Assembly (NCBI GenBank): GCA_002353485.1
Contig: DEJS01000006.1
Location: 66,816 to 130,815 of the forward strand
Direction of reading: 5' to 3'
Length of the DNA stretch: 64,000 nt
Source of the DNA: Prevotella sp. UBA2742
GTDB lineage: Bacteria; Bacteroidota; Bacteroidia; Bacteroidales; Bacteroidaceae
In this document: in pieces, positions 7,543 to 16,797 of the stretch
Position numbering within the stretch: the first letter of the stretch is position 1
Layout: every line of letters starts with the position of its first letter
Notes under the pieces: generated by a model
What the model saw: the letters and a program-made list of their open reading frames with translations, nothing else
What the model was told of the DNA's origin: nothing
Databases searched by the model: none
Made by a program: the position numbers and the translations under genes

Positions 7543-9063
7543 ATGGCAAAGAAAGCATTATTGATGATTCTCGACGGATGGGGAATCGGAAAACATGGAA
7601 AAGGAGACGTTATCTACAACACACCGACACCGTATCTGGACCTGCTCACGGCCACTTCGGCCCACTCGCAGCTGCAGGCCTCGGGCGAAGACGTCGGTCT
7701 GCCCGACGGACAGATGGGTAACTCCGAGGTAGGACACCTGAACATCGGTGCCGGTCGCATCGTGTACCAGGACCTGGTGAAAATCAACCGTGCCTGCAAG
7801 GACGGCTCTATCATGGAGAACCCCCAGGTGAAGGCCGCCTACACCTACGCCAAGGAGAAAGGCAAGAAACTCCACCTCATGGGCCTCTGCTCCGACGGTG
7901 GCGTACACTCCTCGCTCGACCATCTCTTCAAACTCATCGAGATAGGCAAGGCCTACGGGCTGAAGCAGCAGCTCTTCGTACACTGCTTCATGGACGGCCG
8001 CGACACAGACCCCCACTCCGGTAAGGGCTTCATCCAGCAGGTGCAGCAGGTATGCCAGGAGAACGATGCCGCCATTGCCTCCATCGTAGGCCGCTTCTAT
8101 GCCATGGACCGCGACAAGCGCTGGGAACGCGTCAAGGAAGGCTACGACCTCATCGTCAGCGGCACCGGCAAGCAGGCCACCGACATGGTACAGGCCATGC
8201 AGGAGTCGTACGACGACGGCGTCACCGACGAGTTCATCAAGCCCATCCACAACGCCTCGGTCAACGGATGCATCGAAGAGGGCGACGTCGTCATCTTCAT
8301 CAACTTCCGCAACGACCGCGCCAAGGAAATGACCATCGCCCTGACACAGCAGGACATGCCCGAGCAAGGCATGCATACCATCCCCGGCCTGCAGTACTAC
8401 TGCATGACCCCCTACGACGCCAAGTTCCAGGGCGTCCACATCCTCTTCCCCAAGGAGAACGTAGAAGACACCCTGGGCGAATACCTCTCCAAGCTGGGCA
8501 AGAAACAGCTGCACACCGCCGAGACCGAGAAGTACGCCCACGTCACCTTCTTCTTCAACGGCGGACGCGAACAGCCCTACGAAGGCGAAGACCGCATACT
8601 CGTGGCCAGCCCCAAGGTGGCCACCTACGACCTCAAGCCCGAAATGTCGGCCTACGAGGTAAAGGACAAGCTGGTCGGTGCCATCAACACCCAGGAGTAC
8701 GACTTCATCGTCGTCAACTTCGCCAACGGCGACATGGTGGGCCATACCGGCGTCTACAACGCCATTGCCAAGGCCGTCTGGGCCGTAGACAACTGCGTAC
8801 GCGAAGTCATCGAGGCCGCCAAGAAAAACGACTACGAGGCCATCATCATTGCCGACCACGGCAATGCCGACAACGCCATCAACCCCGACGGCACGCCGAA
8901 CACCGCCCACTCGCTGAACCCCGTGCCCTTCATCTACGTCACCAACAACAACAGTGCCACGGTGAAGGACGGCCGACTGGCCGACGTGGCACCCTCCATC
9001 CTGCACATCATGGGACTGGAGCAGCCCTCCGACATGACCGGCGAAAACCTGATACAGGACTAA
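7543..9063 (+). CDS. gpmI: 2,3-bisphosphoglycerate-independent phosphoglycerate mutase
   Basis: Interconverts 3- and 2-phosphoglycerate in glycolysis and gluconeogenesis in the cytoplasm with two Mn ions. The 506-residue length is normal. The N-terminal metal site LMILDGWGIG, the phosphoserine loop GNSEVGHLNIGAGR, the DGRDTDP segment and the late metal site IADHGNADN are all present. It is a single-gene unit with its own promoter and a strong terminator at 9110-9148. Codon third positions are very C/G-rich, which produces a long spurious antisense frame. Confidence 0.97.
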   Translation: MAKKALLMILDGWGIGKHGKGDVIYNTPTPYLDLLTATSAHSQLQASGEDVGLPDGQMGNSEVGHLNIGAGRIVYQDLVKINRACKDGSIMENPQVKAAYTYAKEKGKKLHLMGLCSDGGVHSSLDHLFKLIEIGKAYGLKQQLFVHCFMDGRDTDPHSGKGFIQQVQQVCQENDAAIASIVGRFYAMDRDKRWERVKEGYDLIVSGTGKQATDMVQAMQESYDDGVTDEFIKPIHNASVNGCIEEGDVVIFINFRNDRAKEMTIALTQQDMPEQGMHTIPGLQYYCMTPYDAKFQGVHILFPKENVEDTLGEYLSKLGKKQLHTAETEKYAHVTFFFNGGREQPYEGEDRILVASPKVATYDLKPEMSAYEVKDKLVGAINTQEYDFIVVNFANGDMVGHTGVYNAIAKAVWAVDNCVREVIEAAKKNDYEAIIIADHGNADNAINPDGTPNTAHSLNPVPFIYVTNNNSATVKDGRLADVAPSILHIMGLEQPSDMTGENLIQD

Positions 9064-9109
9064 CAGTCCCTCTTCAGACTATTCAGCCAATTTATCATAT
9101 CCCCCTAAC

Positions 9110-9148
9110 ACAAGAAGGCCTGTTGCATTCTGCAGCAGGCCTTCTTGT
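9110..9148. terminator. Bidirectional terminator between gpmI and the alanine symporter operon
   Basis: A perfect 13-bp stem (ACAAGAAGGCCTG 9110-9122 with CAGGCCTTCTTGT 9136-9148) between convergent genes. It serves gpmI on the plus strand and the five-gene minus operon ending at 9193. Confidence 0.8.
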
Positions 9149-9192
9149 TCCGGGCAACACCTCTTCTTGTTTCGTGCAACTTCAAAAAAGGT

Positions 9193-10560
9193 CTATTCAT
9201 ATGTCGTCTCTTCCATCTTCTCGTCCAGCCGGTTGCTCCACAGGTATTTCTCCGTCTCCCTGGCCACCACGCCGCTCAGCAGCAGCAGCGAGATAAGGTT
9301 AGGTATGGCCATCAGCGCGTTCATGCAGTCGGCCAGGTTCCATATGATGTCCAGGCTGACAATGCTGCCGAAGAATACCGACGTGATGTACAGTATGCGG
9401 TAGAAACGATTGGCCCGGCGACGTTCTATGTAGTTGACGGCACTCTCTCCATAGTAGCTCCATCCTAATATGGTGGTGAAGGCGAAGGTCAGAATGCCGA
9501 AGGCCAGCAGCGGTGCTCCCACGTAGGGTATCTTCGAGAAAGCCATCCTGGTCAGTGCCGCGCCGTCGGAGTAGCTGATGTCGGGGTGTGCCAGGACGCA
9601 GCTCACAACGACGATGCCCGTCATGGCACAGATGACGACGGTGTCCCAGAAAGTGCCTGTCGACGACACCAGGGCCTGTCTTACCGGGTTGCGCGTCTGT
9701 GCCGTCGCTGCAACGATGGGCGCCGAGCCCAGTCCACTCTCGTTCGAGAACAGGCCGCGCGCTATGCCATAGCGTGCAGCCATCATGATGCCGCCGCCCA
9801 GGAAACCTCCACCTGCTGCCTCGGGATTGAAGGCCGAGTGCACTATCAGCTGTATAGCCGGCCATACGAAGTCGCCGTTCATCACCAGGATGACGATGCA
9901 GCCAATGAAATAGAAAGCCGCCATGAACGGCACAAGCAGGGTGCAGACGCGTGCTATCGTCTTCACGCCGCCCAGTATGACACTGGCCGTCAGCAGGCAC
10001 ACCATGGCACCTGCCACCCACGCCGGAATGCCAAAGGTCTCACGAACCATCAGCGCTATAGCGTTGGCCTGCACCGTGGACCCGATGCCAAACGAGGCCA
10101 GTGCCGTAAAGACGGCAAAGAGCACGGCCAGCCACTTCATGCCCAGACCGCGCTCAAGGGCATACATCGGACCGCCATAGGTGTTGCCGTCGGGCCCCTT
10201 CACGCGGTATTTCACGGCCAGCAGTCCCTCGGCGTATTTAGTGCTGATGCCGAAGACACCCGTCAGCCAGCACCACAGCACGGCACCAGGCCCGCCCAGT
10301 GCCACGGCCGTGCCCACACCCACTATGTTGCCCGTGCCGATGGTGGCGGCAAGGGCGGTGGCTAGGGCGCCAAACTGGCTTACGTCGCCCTTGGCCCCGG
10401 GGTCCTTGGTCACCGACAGACGGATGCCTGTCAGCAGCTTGCGCTGAGGTATCTTCAGCCTGAACGTCAGGTAGATGTGCGTCCCCAACAGCAGGATAAT
10501 CATGGGCCATCCCCATAGGAATGAACTGACTACCTGAAAGAAACCGTCAATAGTCTCCAT
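9193..10560 (-). CDS. Alanine/glycine:cation symporter (AGCS family)
   Basis: A sodium-coupled amino-acid importer of 455 residues with about 10-11 hydrophobic segments. AGCS signatures include LAATIGTGNIVGVGTAVALGG, the GPMYALERG loop and NESGLGSAPIVAA. It is the last gene of a minus-strand run that begins near 14461, 17 nt downstream of the DUF2461 gene. Alanine or glycine is the usual substrate; exact specificity cannot be read from sequence. Confidence 0.93.
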   Translation of the reverse strand: METIDGFFQVVSSFLWGWPMIILLLGTHIYLTFRLKIPQRKLLTGIRLSVTKDPGAKGDVSQFGALATALAATIGTGNIVGVGTAVALGGPGAVLWCWLTGVFGISTKYAEGLLAVKYRVKGPDGNTYGGPMYALERGLGMKWLAVLFAVFTALASFGIGSTVQANAIALMVRETFGIPAWVAGAMVCLLTASVILGGVKTIARVCTLLVPFMAAFYFIGCIVILVMNGDFVWPAIQLIVHSAFNPEAAGGGFLGGGIMMAARYGIARGLFSNESGLGSAPIVAATAQTRNPVRQALVSSTGTFWDTVVICAMTGIVVVSCVLAHPDISYSDGAALTRMAFSKIPYVGAPLLAFGILTFAFTTILGWSYYGESAVNYIERRRANRFYRILYITSVFFGSIVSLDIIWNLADCMNALMAIPNLISLLLLSGVVARETEKYLWSNRLDEKMEETTYE

Positions 10561-10577
10561 TTGCTCTTCACTCTATA

Positions 10578-11291
10578 TTATTCGTAGTCGTCGATAACGC
10601 TGTTGGTAAAGTCCATCATGGGCTTGGCGGCACGAAACATCTTCTCGGTCTCCTTCAGCCACTTGTCGCCCTCGAAGAAGTCGTTACCGACATGGTGCCA
10701 CGCACAATAGTTCTTCAGCCTAAGGTAGCGCACGTACTCCCAGTCGCGGGGGAACCCCGACGGACACGTCTTCAGCTTCTCCAGACCGAAACCCTGCTTC
10801 TTGCTCCATGCGTCGTCGAACGTGCAGGGCTCGAAACCGTCGCTGAAGTACTTCAGGAAATCCTTGCTCTCCACACAGCGCAGCCATTCCTGCGTGTTGC
10901 CCATCATCTCGTTGCGGCATGATGTCAGGATGTTTGTAGGTAGCCAGTAACTGCCTACCGCCACCAGACAGCGGTCGGGCTCAAGATGAATGTAGTAGCC
11001 TCCGTGCAGCGACTTCTTGCCCTTGGCACTGATGTAGGCCCCCAGATGGGTCTTATAGGGCGACTTGTCTTGCGAGAATCGCGTGTCGCGATAAAACCGG
11101 TAGGTACAGTCCTTCACCTGCAAGTGAAGTACGGACGGGTCGAATTTGGCAATGCGCTCCAGTGCCTGGGCCACCCCGCGTTCAAACTCCGCGCGGGCAG
11201 CCTCGTAGTCACCCTTATGCTCCTGAAACCACGGACGTGTATTGTTCCGCTGCACTTGGCGCAGAAAGTCTAATATCAGTCTTGTATCCAT
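10578..11291 (-). CDS. DUF2461 domain-containing protein
   Basis: 237 residues with the features of the DUF2461 (TIGR02453) family: NNTRPWFQEHKGDY near the N-terminus, YRFYRDTRFSQDKSPYKTH in the middle and GGYYIHLEPDRCLVAVG. The family has no established biochemical role. Its ATG overlaps the stop of the upstream phosphatase gene (TAATG), so translation is coupled. Confidence 0.88.
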   Translation of the reverse strand: MDTRLILDFLRQVQRNNTRPWFQEHKGDYEAARAEFERGVAQALERIAKFDPSVLHLQVKDCTYRFYRDTRFSQDKSPYKTHLGAYISAKGKKSLHGGYYIHLEPDRCLVAVGSYWLPTNILTSCRNEMMGNTQEWLRCVESKDFLKYFSDGFEPCTFDDAWSKKQGFGLEKLKTCPSGFPRDWEYVRYLRLKNYCAWHHVGNDFFEGDKWLKETEKMFRAAKPMMDFTNSVIDDYE

Positions 11292-13291
11292 TAGTCTTCT
11301 CCTTTATATTGTATGGCTAGCATAGTGAGGTCGTCGCTCTGCTCAGCATCGCCCACAAAGGCATGAACGGCAGCGGTCATCTGTTCTATCATGGGCGTGG
11401 GCTGGTGCGTGCCCTCAGACAGCAGCCGCTTGGCTACTGACATGATGCGCAGGTCGCCGAACTGAGCGTGCTGGCTGTCTTCTGCCTCGTTCAGACCGTC
11501 GGTGAAGAGGAAGATGGTCGTGCCATGGTCGATAGACGCCTCCTGCTGTGTGAACCGATAGTCCTGAATGACGCCGATAGGCAGGTTAGGGTCGCACGAC
11601 AGACAGCCTACGTCGCGCCCTACCAGCAGGGGGGCGTCGTGGCCGGCGTTGCAGTAGCTGAGCATTCCCGTCGCCAAGTCGAGCACACCGACAAAGGCCG
11701 TGACGAACATGTTGGTATCGTTGCTCTCAGTCATCGACTCGTTGAGCGCATCGACAATCGCCCCCGGCTCGTTCTCATGGGCCGAGATGTTGCGGAACAG
11801 CGACCGCGTCACTGCCATGTACAGCGAGGCCGGCACGCCCTTGCCGCTGACGTCGCCGATGCAGAAGAACAGCTTCTCGTCGCGGATGTAGAAGTCGAAC
11901 AGGTCGCCACCGACACCCTTGGCGGGGGTCAGCGAGCCATAGATGTCAATGTCGTGGCGCTGAGGGTAGGGCGGGAAGGTCTTGGGCAGCATCGACATCT
12001 GTATGTCGTGGGCTATCTTCAGCTCGCTCTCCATCGAGGCTTTCTGCGCAGTAGTCTCCTGCAGCTCCTGGATATAGCGCGTCAGCGACTGCTGCATGTT
12101 CTCGAACGAGTCGCGCAGCTGGTGAATCTCGTCGTGCGTCGTCACCACAGGAAGTTGCGTGTTGAAGTTACCCTTGGCCACCTCGTCGGCCGAAGAAGCC
12201 AGCTGGCGCAACGGTCGCGACACCTTCTTGATGCCCCGTCGTCCGGCAAAGAACACTACGATAAGCCCCAGTAGGATGAAGAAAAGCAGGAAGCCCCCGA
12301 GCAGGTAGCTGAACAAATTGATGAAGAACGTCGGAATGACGAGTGCTATAGACCATGGGGTATGCTCGAAGGGCAGATAGCTGGCGTTTACCTCTTCTCC
12401 TTCAATGACCAGTTCTTTGTCGTCAGCGTCACTATCCATGTATCCCTTCTCGCCCTTGGTCATCTTACGTCCTAACTCTTCTGCGCCGGAGCAAGAAGCC
12501 CCCTTGGCATAGTCGAAGAAGTTCTCTTTGATGATGCGCGTCGCGTCAGGATGCCTCAAATAGGTGCCAGCAGAGTCGATGACCATATAGTACAGTTCGT
12601 CTTCTGCCGTCCACCCCTTATTGCTCGAACTGTCAGATTCCAAGTTCAAGTGACGTGCAAACAGCCTGTCCAGTGTCAGGTCCACGCCGAGCACGGCCAC
12701 GGTGCTGTCACGTTCGTCACGAATGGGGACCAGGTATGCCACCAGCGCCGTCTTCTTGTCCCTGCCGTCAAAGAACGGCTTCGACCAGTAGCCCTCCTTA
12801 GCCTTCAGTGCCTCGGTGAACCACTCGGACTTCAGATAGTCCTGCTTGGCACCGCCGATGCTCTTCATCACCACGATGCTGTCGCTGTCTGTCCTCTGGG
12901 CGTACGGACAATACCAGCGTCCCTTCTCGGGATAGTAGTTCTCGCGGAAGCTGATGCCACAGCTGCGCACGTCGGGGTTCAGCTCCACGATGCGCCTCAT
13001 AATGTCCTTCATGCGGTCTGGCCTGTTCAGGCTGTTCTCTATGTCGGGCACGGTATTCACTGCGGCCACGTACGTCTCCGACAGCACGCGCTCTATCTTC
13101 ATGCGCTTCGACTCCAGCACGCGGTCGGTCAACAGGTACGCCTGGGCATACACCATCGCCCAGGCAATGCCGAAGATAATCAGCGACACGACGCTCATCA
13201 CGCAGAACAGCGTCACCATGATGCGCCACGTCAGCCTCTTGGCAAACGTCTTGGGGTACGGTCCCCTGTCCTTTTTCTTCCAGAGTCTCAT
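11291..13291 (-). CDS. Membrane PP2C-type (SpoIIE/RsbU-like) serine/threonine phosphatase with sensor and HAMP domains
   Basis: 666 residues: a transmembrane helix near 28-50, a periplasmic Cache-like sensor (about 51-310), a second helix (about 318-345), HAMP (about 346-400), a short coiled coil, and a C-terminal PPM/SpoIIE phosphatase with AKGVGGDLFDFYI and IGDVSGKGVPASLYM as the metal-binding Asp motifs. Such proteins dephosphorylate anti-sigma antagonists in partner-switching systems. No STAS or RsbW-like gene is adjacent, so the target is unknown. It is coupled to the DUF2461 gene. Confidence 0.9.
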   Translation of the reverse strand: MRLWKKKDRGPYPKTFAKRLTWRIMVTLFCVMSVVSLIIFGIAWAMVYAQAYLLTDRVLESKRMKIERVLSETYVAAVNTVPDIENSLNRPDRMKDIMRRIVELNPDVRSCGISFRENYYPEKGRWYCPYAQRTDSDSIVVMKSIGGAKQDYLKSEWFTEALKAKEGYWSKPFFDGRDKKTALVAYLVPIRDERDSTVAVLGVDLTLDRLFARHLNLESDSSSNKGWTAEDELYYMVIDSAGTYLRHPDATRIIKENFFDYAKGASCSGAEELGRKMTKGEKGYMDSDADDKELVIEGEEVNASYLPFEHTPWSIALVIPTFFINLFSYLLGGFLLFFILLGLIVVFFAGRRGIKKVSRPLRQLASSADEVAKGNFNTQLPVVTTHDEIHQLRDSFENMQQSLTRYIQELQETTAQKASMESELKIAHDIQMSMLPKTFPPYPQRHDIDIYGSLTPAKGVGGDLFDFYIRDEKLFFCIGDVSGKGVPASLYMAVTRSLFRNISAHENEPGAIVDALNESMTESNDTNMFVTAFVGVLDLATGMLSYCNAGHDAPLLVGRDVGCLSCDPNLPIGVIQDYRFTQQEASIDHGTTIFLFTDGLNEAEDSQHAQFGDLRIMSVAKRLLSEGTHQPTPMIEQMTAAVHAFVGDAEQSDDLTMLAIQYKGED

Positions 13292-13315
13292 TCCACTATC
13301 CGCGGGCCCGCAGCC

Positions 13316-13957
13316 CTATTTCGTCTTGCTCGTGAGGTTGATGTAGTCAAGGATAATCTCTGCGGCATCCTCCTCGCTCAGGTCGTCCATCGTAATGACC
13401 AGCTGGTAGTTGCGCGTGTCGTAGCGCGACGTGTCCTCGTATTTCTTGATGTAGGCCTCGCGCGTAGCGTCCATCTTGGCAATGATGTCGCGAGCCTCCT
13501 GCTCACTGACGTTCTGACGGCGCATGATGCGCCGCACGCGGTGTTCCATCGAGGCCTGGATGAAGACATTCAGGTGGTTGGGCCATTCGCGGAACACCAT
13601 AAAGCCCGTACGGCCTGCCACCACGCACGACTCGTTGGCGGCCAGGTTCTGCAGGATGCGCTTCTCTGTCTCAAACATCGTGGCATTGTCAAGCTTCACC
13701 TCAGCCTCCATAGGCAGGTCGGCGCTGTTGACTAGCGTATGGTAGTAAGTGTTGATGTCGTTCCACCACGACTTCTTCTTCGCCTTGATTTCCTCGATGC
13801 GCTCCGGTGTGAGTCCGAACTTATGCGTCAGCCCGTCGATGACGGCCTTGTCCCAGTACTTCACACACAGCATCCCGGCCAGCTTACGGCCTACGGTACG
13901 TCCACCACTCCCGACCTCTCGGTTGATGGTAACAACAAATCTTTCGTTCTTATTCAT
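13316..13957 (-). CDS. Cytidylate kinase-like family protein
   Basis: A P-loop nucleotide kinase-like protein of 213 residues related to cytidylate kinase. The N-terminal INREVGSGGRTVGRKLA is a modified Walker A region, and RRIMRRQNVSEQEARD is the lid-like Arg-rich segment typical of the Cmk2-like family. The nucleophile substrate is not established for this family. It lies inside the five-gene minus operon, 24 nt before the PP2C phosphatase gene. Confidence 0.85.
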   Translation of the reverse strand: MNKNERFVVTINREVGSGGRTVGRKLAGMLCVKYWDKAVIDGLTHKFGLTPERIEEIKAKKKSWWNDINTYYHTLVNSADLPMEAEVKLDNATMFETEKRILQNLAANESCVVAGRTGFMVFREWPNHLNVFIQASMEHRVRRIMRRQNVSEQEARDIIAKMDATREAYIKKYEDTSRYDTRNYQLVITMDDLSEEDAAEIILDYINLTSKTK

Positions 13958-13978
13958 AATTTCTTTTCCTAATTTACT

Positions 13979-14461
13979 CTAGTCCAGCGGTATCTCAGGG
14001 TGCTGCACAGCCAGGGGCAGGCCCTTCTGCGCAAGGTAGAACATGTAGAGAATGACGGGTTTCGTGCCTCGGTTCTCTCCGTGGTGAACGGTGTTCACCA
14101 TCTCTACCACGGCCTCGCCCTCATGTACGGTCTTCTCCTTGCCGTCCTGGCCGATGATGGTCAGTTCGCCCTGCACCAGTACGCCGTAGTTCATCACCGG
14201 GTGGTGATGCCAGCCCAGCTTCTGTCCGGCGGGGAACTCATACTTCACCGCCACCAGTTCGGGACGGCCCTGAAGATAGTCGGGCAGCTCCACACCGTCC
14301 CAGCTCTGTGACGTGCGTATCAGTTCCACACTCTTCACCGCCTGGGCCGGAGCATCCTCCTGTGCCTTGGCCTCCTTACAACCGGTCAAACCAAATACTG
14401 TGCCGCAAATGATGGTCATCATGGCGGCCGCCATCCATAGTCTTGCTTTTCTCATAGTCAT
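13979..14461 (-). CDS. Cupin-domain lipoprotein
   Basis: A 160-residue exported cupin. Starting at ATG 14459-14461, the N-terminus is Met-Thr-Met-Arg-Lys followed by a hydrophobic stretch and the lipobox LTGC. The cupin metal motif is GWHHHPVMNYGVLVQGE, and a later His lies in VNTVHHGENRG. A longer in-frame start (14548) would overlap the promoter, so I reject it. It is the first gene of the operon to AgcS. Function is unknown; small-molecule binding or a simple cupin enzyme are possible. Confidence 0.82.
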   Translation of the reverse strand: MTMRKARLWMAAAMMTIICGTVFGLTGCKEAKAQEDAPAQAVKSVELIRTSQSWDGVELPDYLQGRPELVAVKYEFPAGQKLGWHHHPVMNYGVLVQGELTIIGQDGKEKTVHEGEAVVEMVNTVHHGENRGTKPVILYMFYLAQKGLPLAVQHPEIPLD

Positions 14462-14513
14462 CTTGTCTTTTGTTCTTTTACATGTTCTGCCTTCATGTTT
14501 GAAAAGGCTGCTG

Positions 14514-14544
14514 CAAAGGTAGTGCAAATAGAGTGAAATACAAA
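14514..14544 (-). promoter_or_regulatory. Promoter of the cupin-cmk-PP2C-DUF2461-AgcS operon
   Basis: Minus-strand TTTG (14541-14544), 19-nt spacer, TACCTTTG (14514-14521): an exact match to the consensus, about 50 nt before the cupin start. Confidence 0.75.
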
Positions 14545-14561
14545 ACAAATCGCGATTTATT

Positions 14562-14593
14562 TTTGGCTCTTCGCCCGCTTATTTGTAACTTTG
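14562..14593 (+). promoter_or_regulatory. Promoter of ung-DUF3109
   Basis: TTTG (14562-14565), 20-nt spacer, TAACTTTG (14586-14593). The predicted start, near 14598, leaves a leader under 20 nt before the ung ATG at 14616. Confidence 0.75.
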
Positions 14594-14615
14594 CACCGTC
14601 AATGTTTGCGTGACG

Positions 14616-15281
14616 ATGAATGTACAGATAGACCCTACGTGGAAAGAATACCTGACGGCCGAGTTTGAGAAGCCTTATTTCCGGCAGCTCACCACCGCCG
14701 TACGTCAGGAGTATGCCTCGGGCACGTGCTACCCTCCGGGGCGGCTTGTCTTCAATGCCTTCAACCTGTGTCCGTTCCAGCAGGTCAAGGTCGTCATCAT
14801 AGGGCAGGACCCTTACCATGAGCCTGGCCAGGCCCATGGACTCTCCTTCTCCGTTCAGGACGGCATAGCCTTTCCCCCGTCCCTGCAGAACATCTTCAAG
14901 GAGATACAGCAGGACCTCGGTACCCCCGTACCCCAGTCGGGCAATCTGGAGCGCTGGGCCCGACAGGGTGTGCTGCTGCTCAACGCCACACTCACCGTAC
15001 GTGCCCATCAGGCCAACAGCCATGCCACACTGGGATGGCAGCAGTTCACCGATGCGGCCATCCGCGCCCTGGCCACCCACCGCCACCACCTGGTATACAT
15101 GCTATGGGGCGGCTATGCGCGCTCAAAAGCCTATATGATTGACAAAGGGCAGAACCTGGTCCTGGAGTCCGTCCACCCCTCGCCCCTGTCTGCCAACCGG
15201 GGCGGATGGTTCGGCCAACACCAGTTCTCGCGCTGCAACCAGTACTTGGTAGAAAACGGAAAAGACCCCATACAATGGTAA
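14616..15281 (+). CDS. ung: Uracil-DNA glycosylase, family 1
   Basis: Removes uracil from DNA to start base-excision repair. 221 residues from ATG 14616 (a GTG two codons upstream is the alternative). The water-activating loop IIGQDPYHEPGQAHGLSFSV and the Leu-intercalation loop HPSPLSANRGG identify family 1 UDG. The last 7 nt overlap the DUF3109 start. Confidence 0.96.
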   Translation: MNVQIDPTWKEYLTAEFEKPYFRQLTTAVRQEYASGTCYPPGRLVFNAFNLCPFQQVKVVIIGQDPYHEPGQAHGLSFSVQDGIAFPPSLQNIFKEIQQDLGTPVPQSGNLERWARQGVLLLNATLTVRAHQANSHATLGWQQFTDAAIRALATHRHHLVYMLWGGYARSKAYMIDKGQNLVLESVHPSPLSANRGGWFGQHQFSRCNQYLVENGKDPIQW

Positions 15282-15865
15282 ACCAGATTCCCCCCATCCT
15301 GGAAGTCGGCGGCATACTGATTTCCTCCGACATACTCACCGAGCACTTCTGCTGCGACTACGAGAAGTGCCGCGGCATCTGCTGTGTCGAGGGCGACGCC
15401 GGAGCACCCGTGACACTCGACGAGATTGACGCCATCGAGGATTCCCTGGATGCCGTGTGGCCTGACCTGTCGGCCTCGGCACAGAGCGTCATCGACCAGC
15501 AAGGCGTGGCCTACAGCGACCGCGACGGCGACCTGGTCACCAGCATCGTGCACGGCAAGGACTGCGTCTTCACCTGCTACGACGGCGACAACTGCCTGTG
15601 TGCACTCGAGAAAGCCTTCCGCTGTGGCAAGACACGTTTCCAGAAACCCATCAGCTGTGCCCTCTATCCCATCCGCGAGAAGCACTTCGACGGCGGCCTG
15701 ATAGGACTTAACTACCACCGCTGGGCCGTCTGTGCCGATGCCGTAGAAAAAGGGAAGGTCCTCGACCTTCCCGTATATCGCTTCCTGCGCGAACCACTCA
15801 TACGTCGCTTCGGACAGCAGTGGTATGACGAACTCTGCGAGGTCGCCAGCCTATTCGGACTCTGA
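15275..15865 (+). CDS. DUF3109 family protein (Cys-rich metal-cluster protein)
   Basis: 196 residues from ATG 15275, which overlaps the ung stop. Multiple cysteines recur in family-typical spacing: HFCCDYEKCRGICCVEG near the N-terminus, then FTCYDGDNCLCALEKAFRCGK and SCALYPI. This resembles YkgJ-type zinc/iron cluster proteins. Function is unknown. Coupling to ung is common in Bacteroidales and suggests only co-expression. Confidence 0.85.
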   Translation: MVNQIPPILEVGGILISSDILTEHFCCDYEKCRGICCVEGDAGAPVTLDEIDAIEDSLDAVWPDLSASAQSVIDQQGVAYSDRDGDLVTSIVHGKDCVFTCYDGDNCLCALEKAFRCGKTRFQKPISCALYPIREKHFDGGLIGLNYHRWAVCADAVEKGKVLDLPVYRFLREPLIRRFGQQWYDELCEVASLFGL

Positions 15866-15909
15866 CCGAAGACCGCCGGAATCCCCGTCGCCCTCTCCCC
15901 GGCCCCCGC

Positions 15910-16797
15910 CTACAGCTTCTTCCGGAACTCCGAAGGACTCATGCCCACATGCTCCTTGAAGTATTTCCCAAGGAACGACTGGTTGGGGAAGTTCAGCTCA
16001 TTGCATATCTGTTTGATGCTCTTCGTCGAGTTACGCAGCATGACGCGTATTTCCAGCACCACGTAGCTGTCTATCCACTCGTTGGTGGTACGCTTGCTCA
16101 CCTGCTTTACCACCTCCGACAGGTACTTCGGCGTGATGGTCAGCTGGTCGGCATACCAGCTCACGCGACGCTCCGTGCGGAAGTTCTCCTGCAGCAGACG
16201 GATGAACTGCGCAAAGATAGCGTCGGCACGGGTCTGGGGCGTCCCGCCCGCCTGCTCTACGCGCCAGATGACATTACTCATGTCGTAGAACATCGACAAC
16301 AGCAGTGCCTTCACCAGGTCAGCGCGGTAGTGGTGAGTCTCGTCCGCTATCTTCTCGCGTATAAACTGAAAGTAGTTGGTGTACGTCTCTATCTCCCTCT
16401 GTGTCAGTCGTACCACGGGATTGTTCATCGAGAATATCAGCAGCGACGACACGTTCTTCACGTTCTGTACGAAACCGTGGTAGTACTCCGTCGACAGCAT
16501 GATACACATACACTCGAAATCCTCCGTCGCCCTGTACTGGTCGACGATGTGCCGTTCCGATATGAACAGCAGGTCGCCCGGTTTCACCGTCTGCTGGCGC
16601 GTGTCAATGCTGTACTGGGCCTCTCCCTTCCTGCACAGCGCCATCAGGATAAAGTTCATACGCGTGGGCTCCTTGCCTATCGTAGCGTCGTTCAGGTGTT
16701 CTGTCAGCACCAGCCCGTCTTCCATGCACGTGGCGTTGCCCCAGTGTCTGGCGTCCTCAAGGTTCGCCTCAGTGATGTTTAAAAAATCCTCTACCAT
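15910..16797 (-). CDS. AraC-family transcriptional regulator
   Basis: 295 residues: an N-terminal cupin-like sensing domain (about 20-150, TVKPGDLLFISERH) and a C-terminal double helix-turn-helix, VSWYADQLTITPKYLSEVVKQ then KSIKQICNELNF with the FGKYFKEHVGMSPSEFRK-like ending (here LGKYFKEH). Its start overlaps the GH95 stop by 7 nt, so it is coupled to the glycosidase and probably controls glycan-related genes. The ligand is unknown. Confidence 0.92.
   Translation of the reverse strand: MVEDFLNITEANLEDARHWGNATCMEDGLVLTEHLNDATIGKEPTRMNFILMALCRKGEAQYSIDTRQQTVKPGDLLFISERHIVDQYRATEDFECMCIMLSTEYYHGFVQNVKNVSSLLIFSMNNPVVRLTQREIETYTNYFQFIREKIADETHHYRADLVKALLLSMFYDMSNVIWRVEQAGGTPQTRADAIFAQFIRLLQENFRTERRVSWYADQLTITPKYLSEVVKQVSKRTTNEWIDSYVVLEIRVMLRNSTKSIKQICNELNFPNQSFLGKYFKEHVGMSPSEFRKKL

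Noticed and set aside
7558..9006. 482-codon open frame antisense to gpmI
   Set aside because: Arises from C/G-ending codons of gpmI; the translation is low-complexity Val/Asp/Gly-rich without any family motif, and gpmI itself is unmistakable.
9142..9181. Imperfect tandem repeat (CTTCTTGTTCCGGGCAAC / CTTCTTGTTTCGTGCAAC)
   Set aside because: Only two short imperfect copies overlapping the terminator arm; no further structure supports a function.
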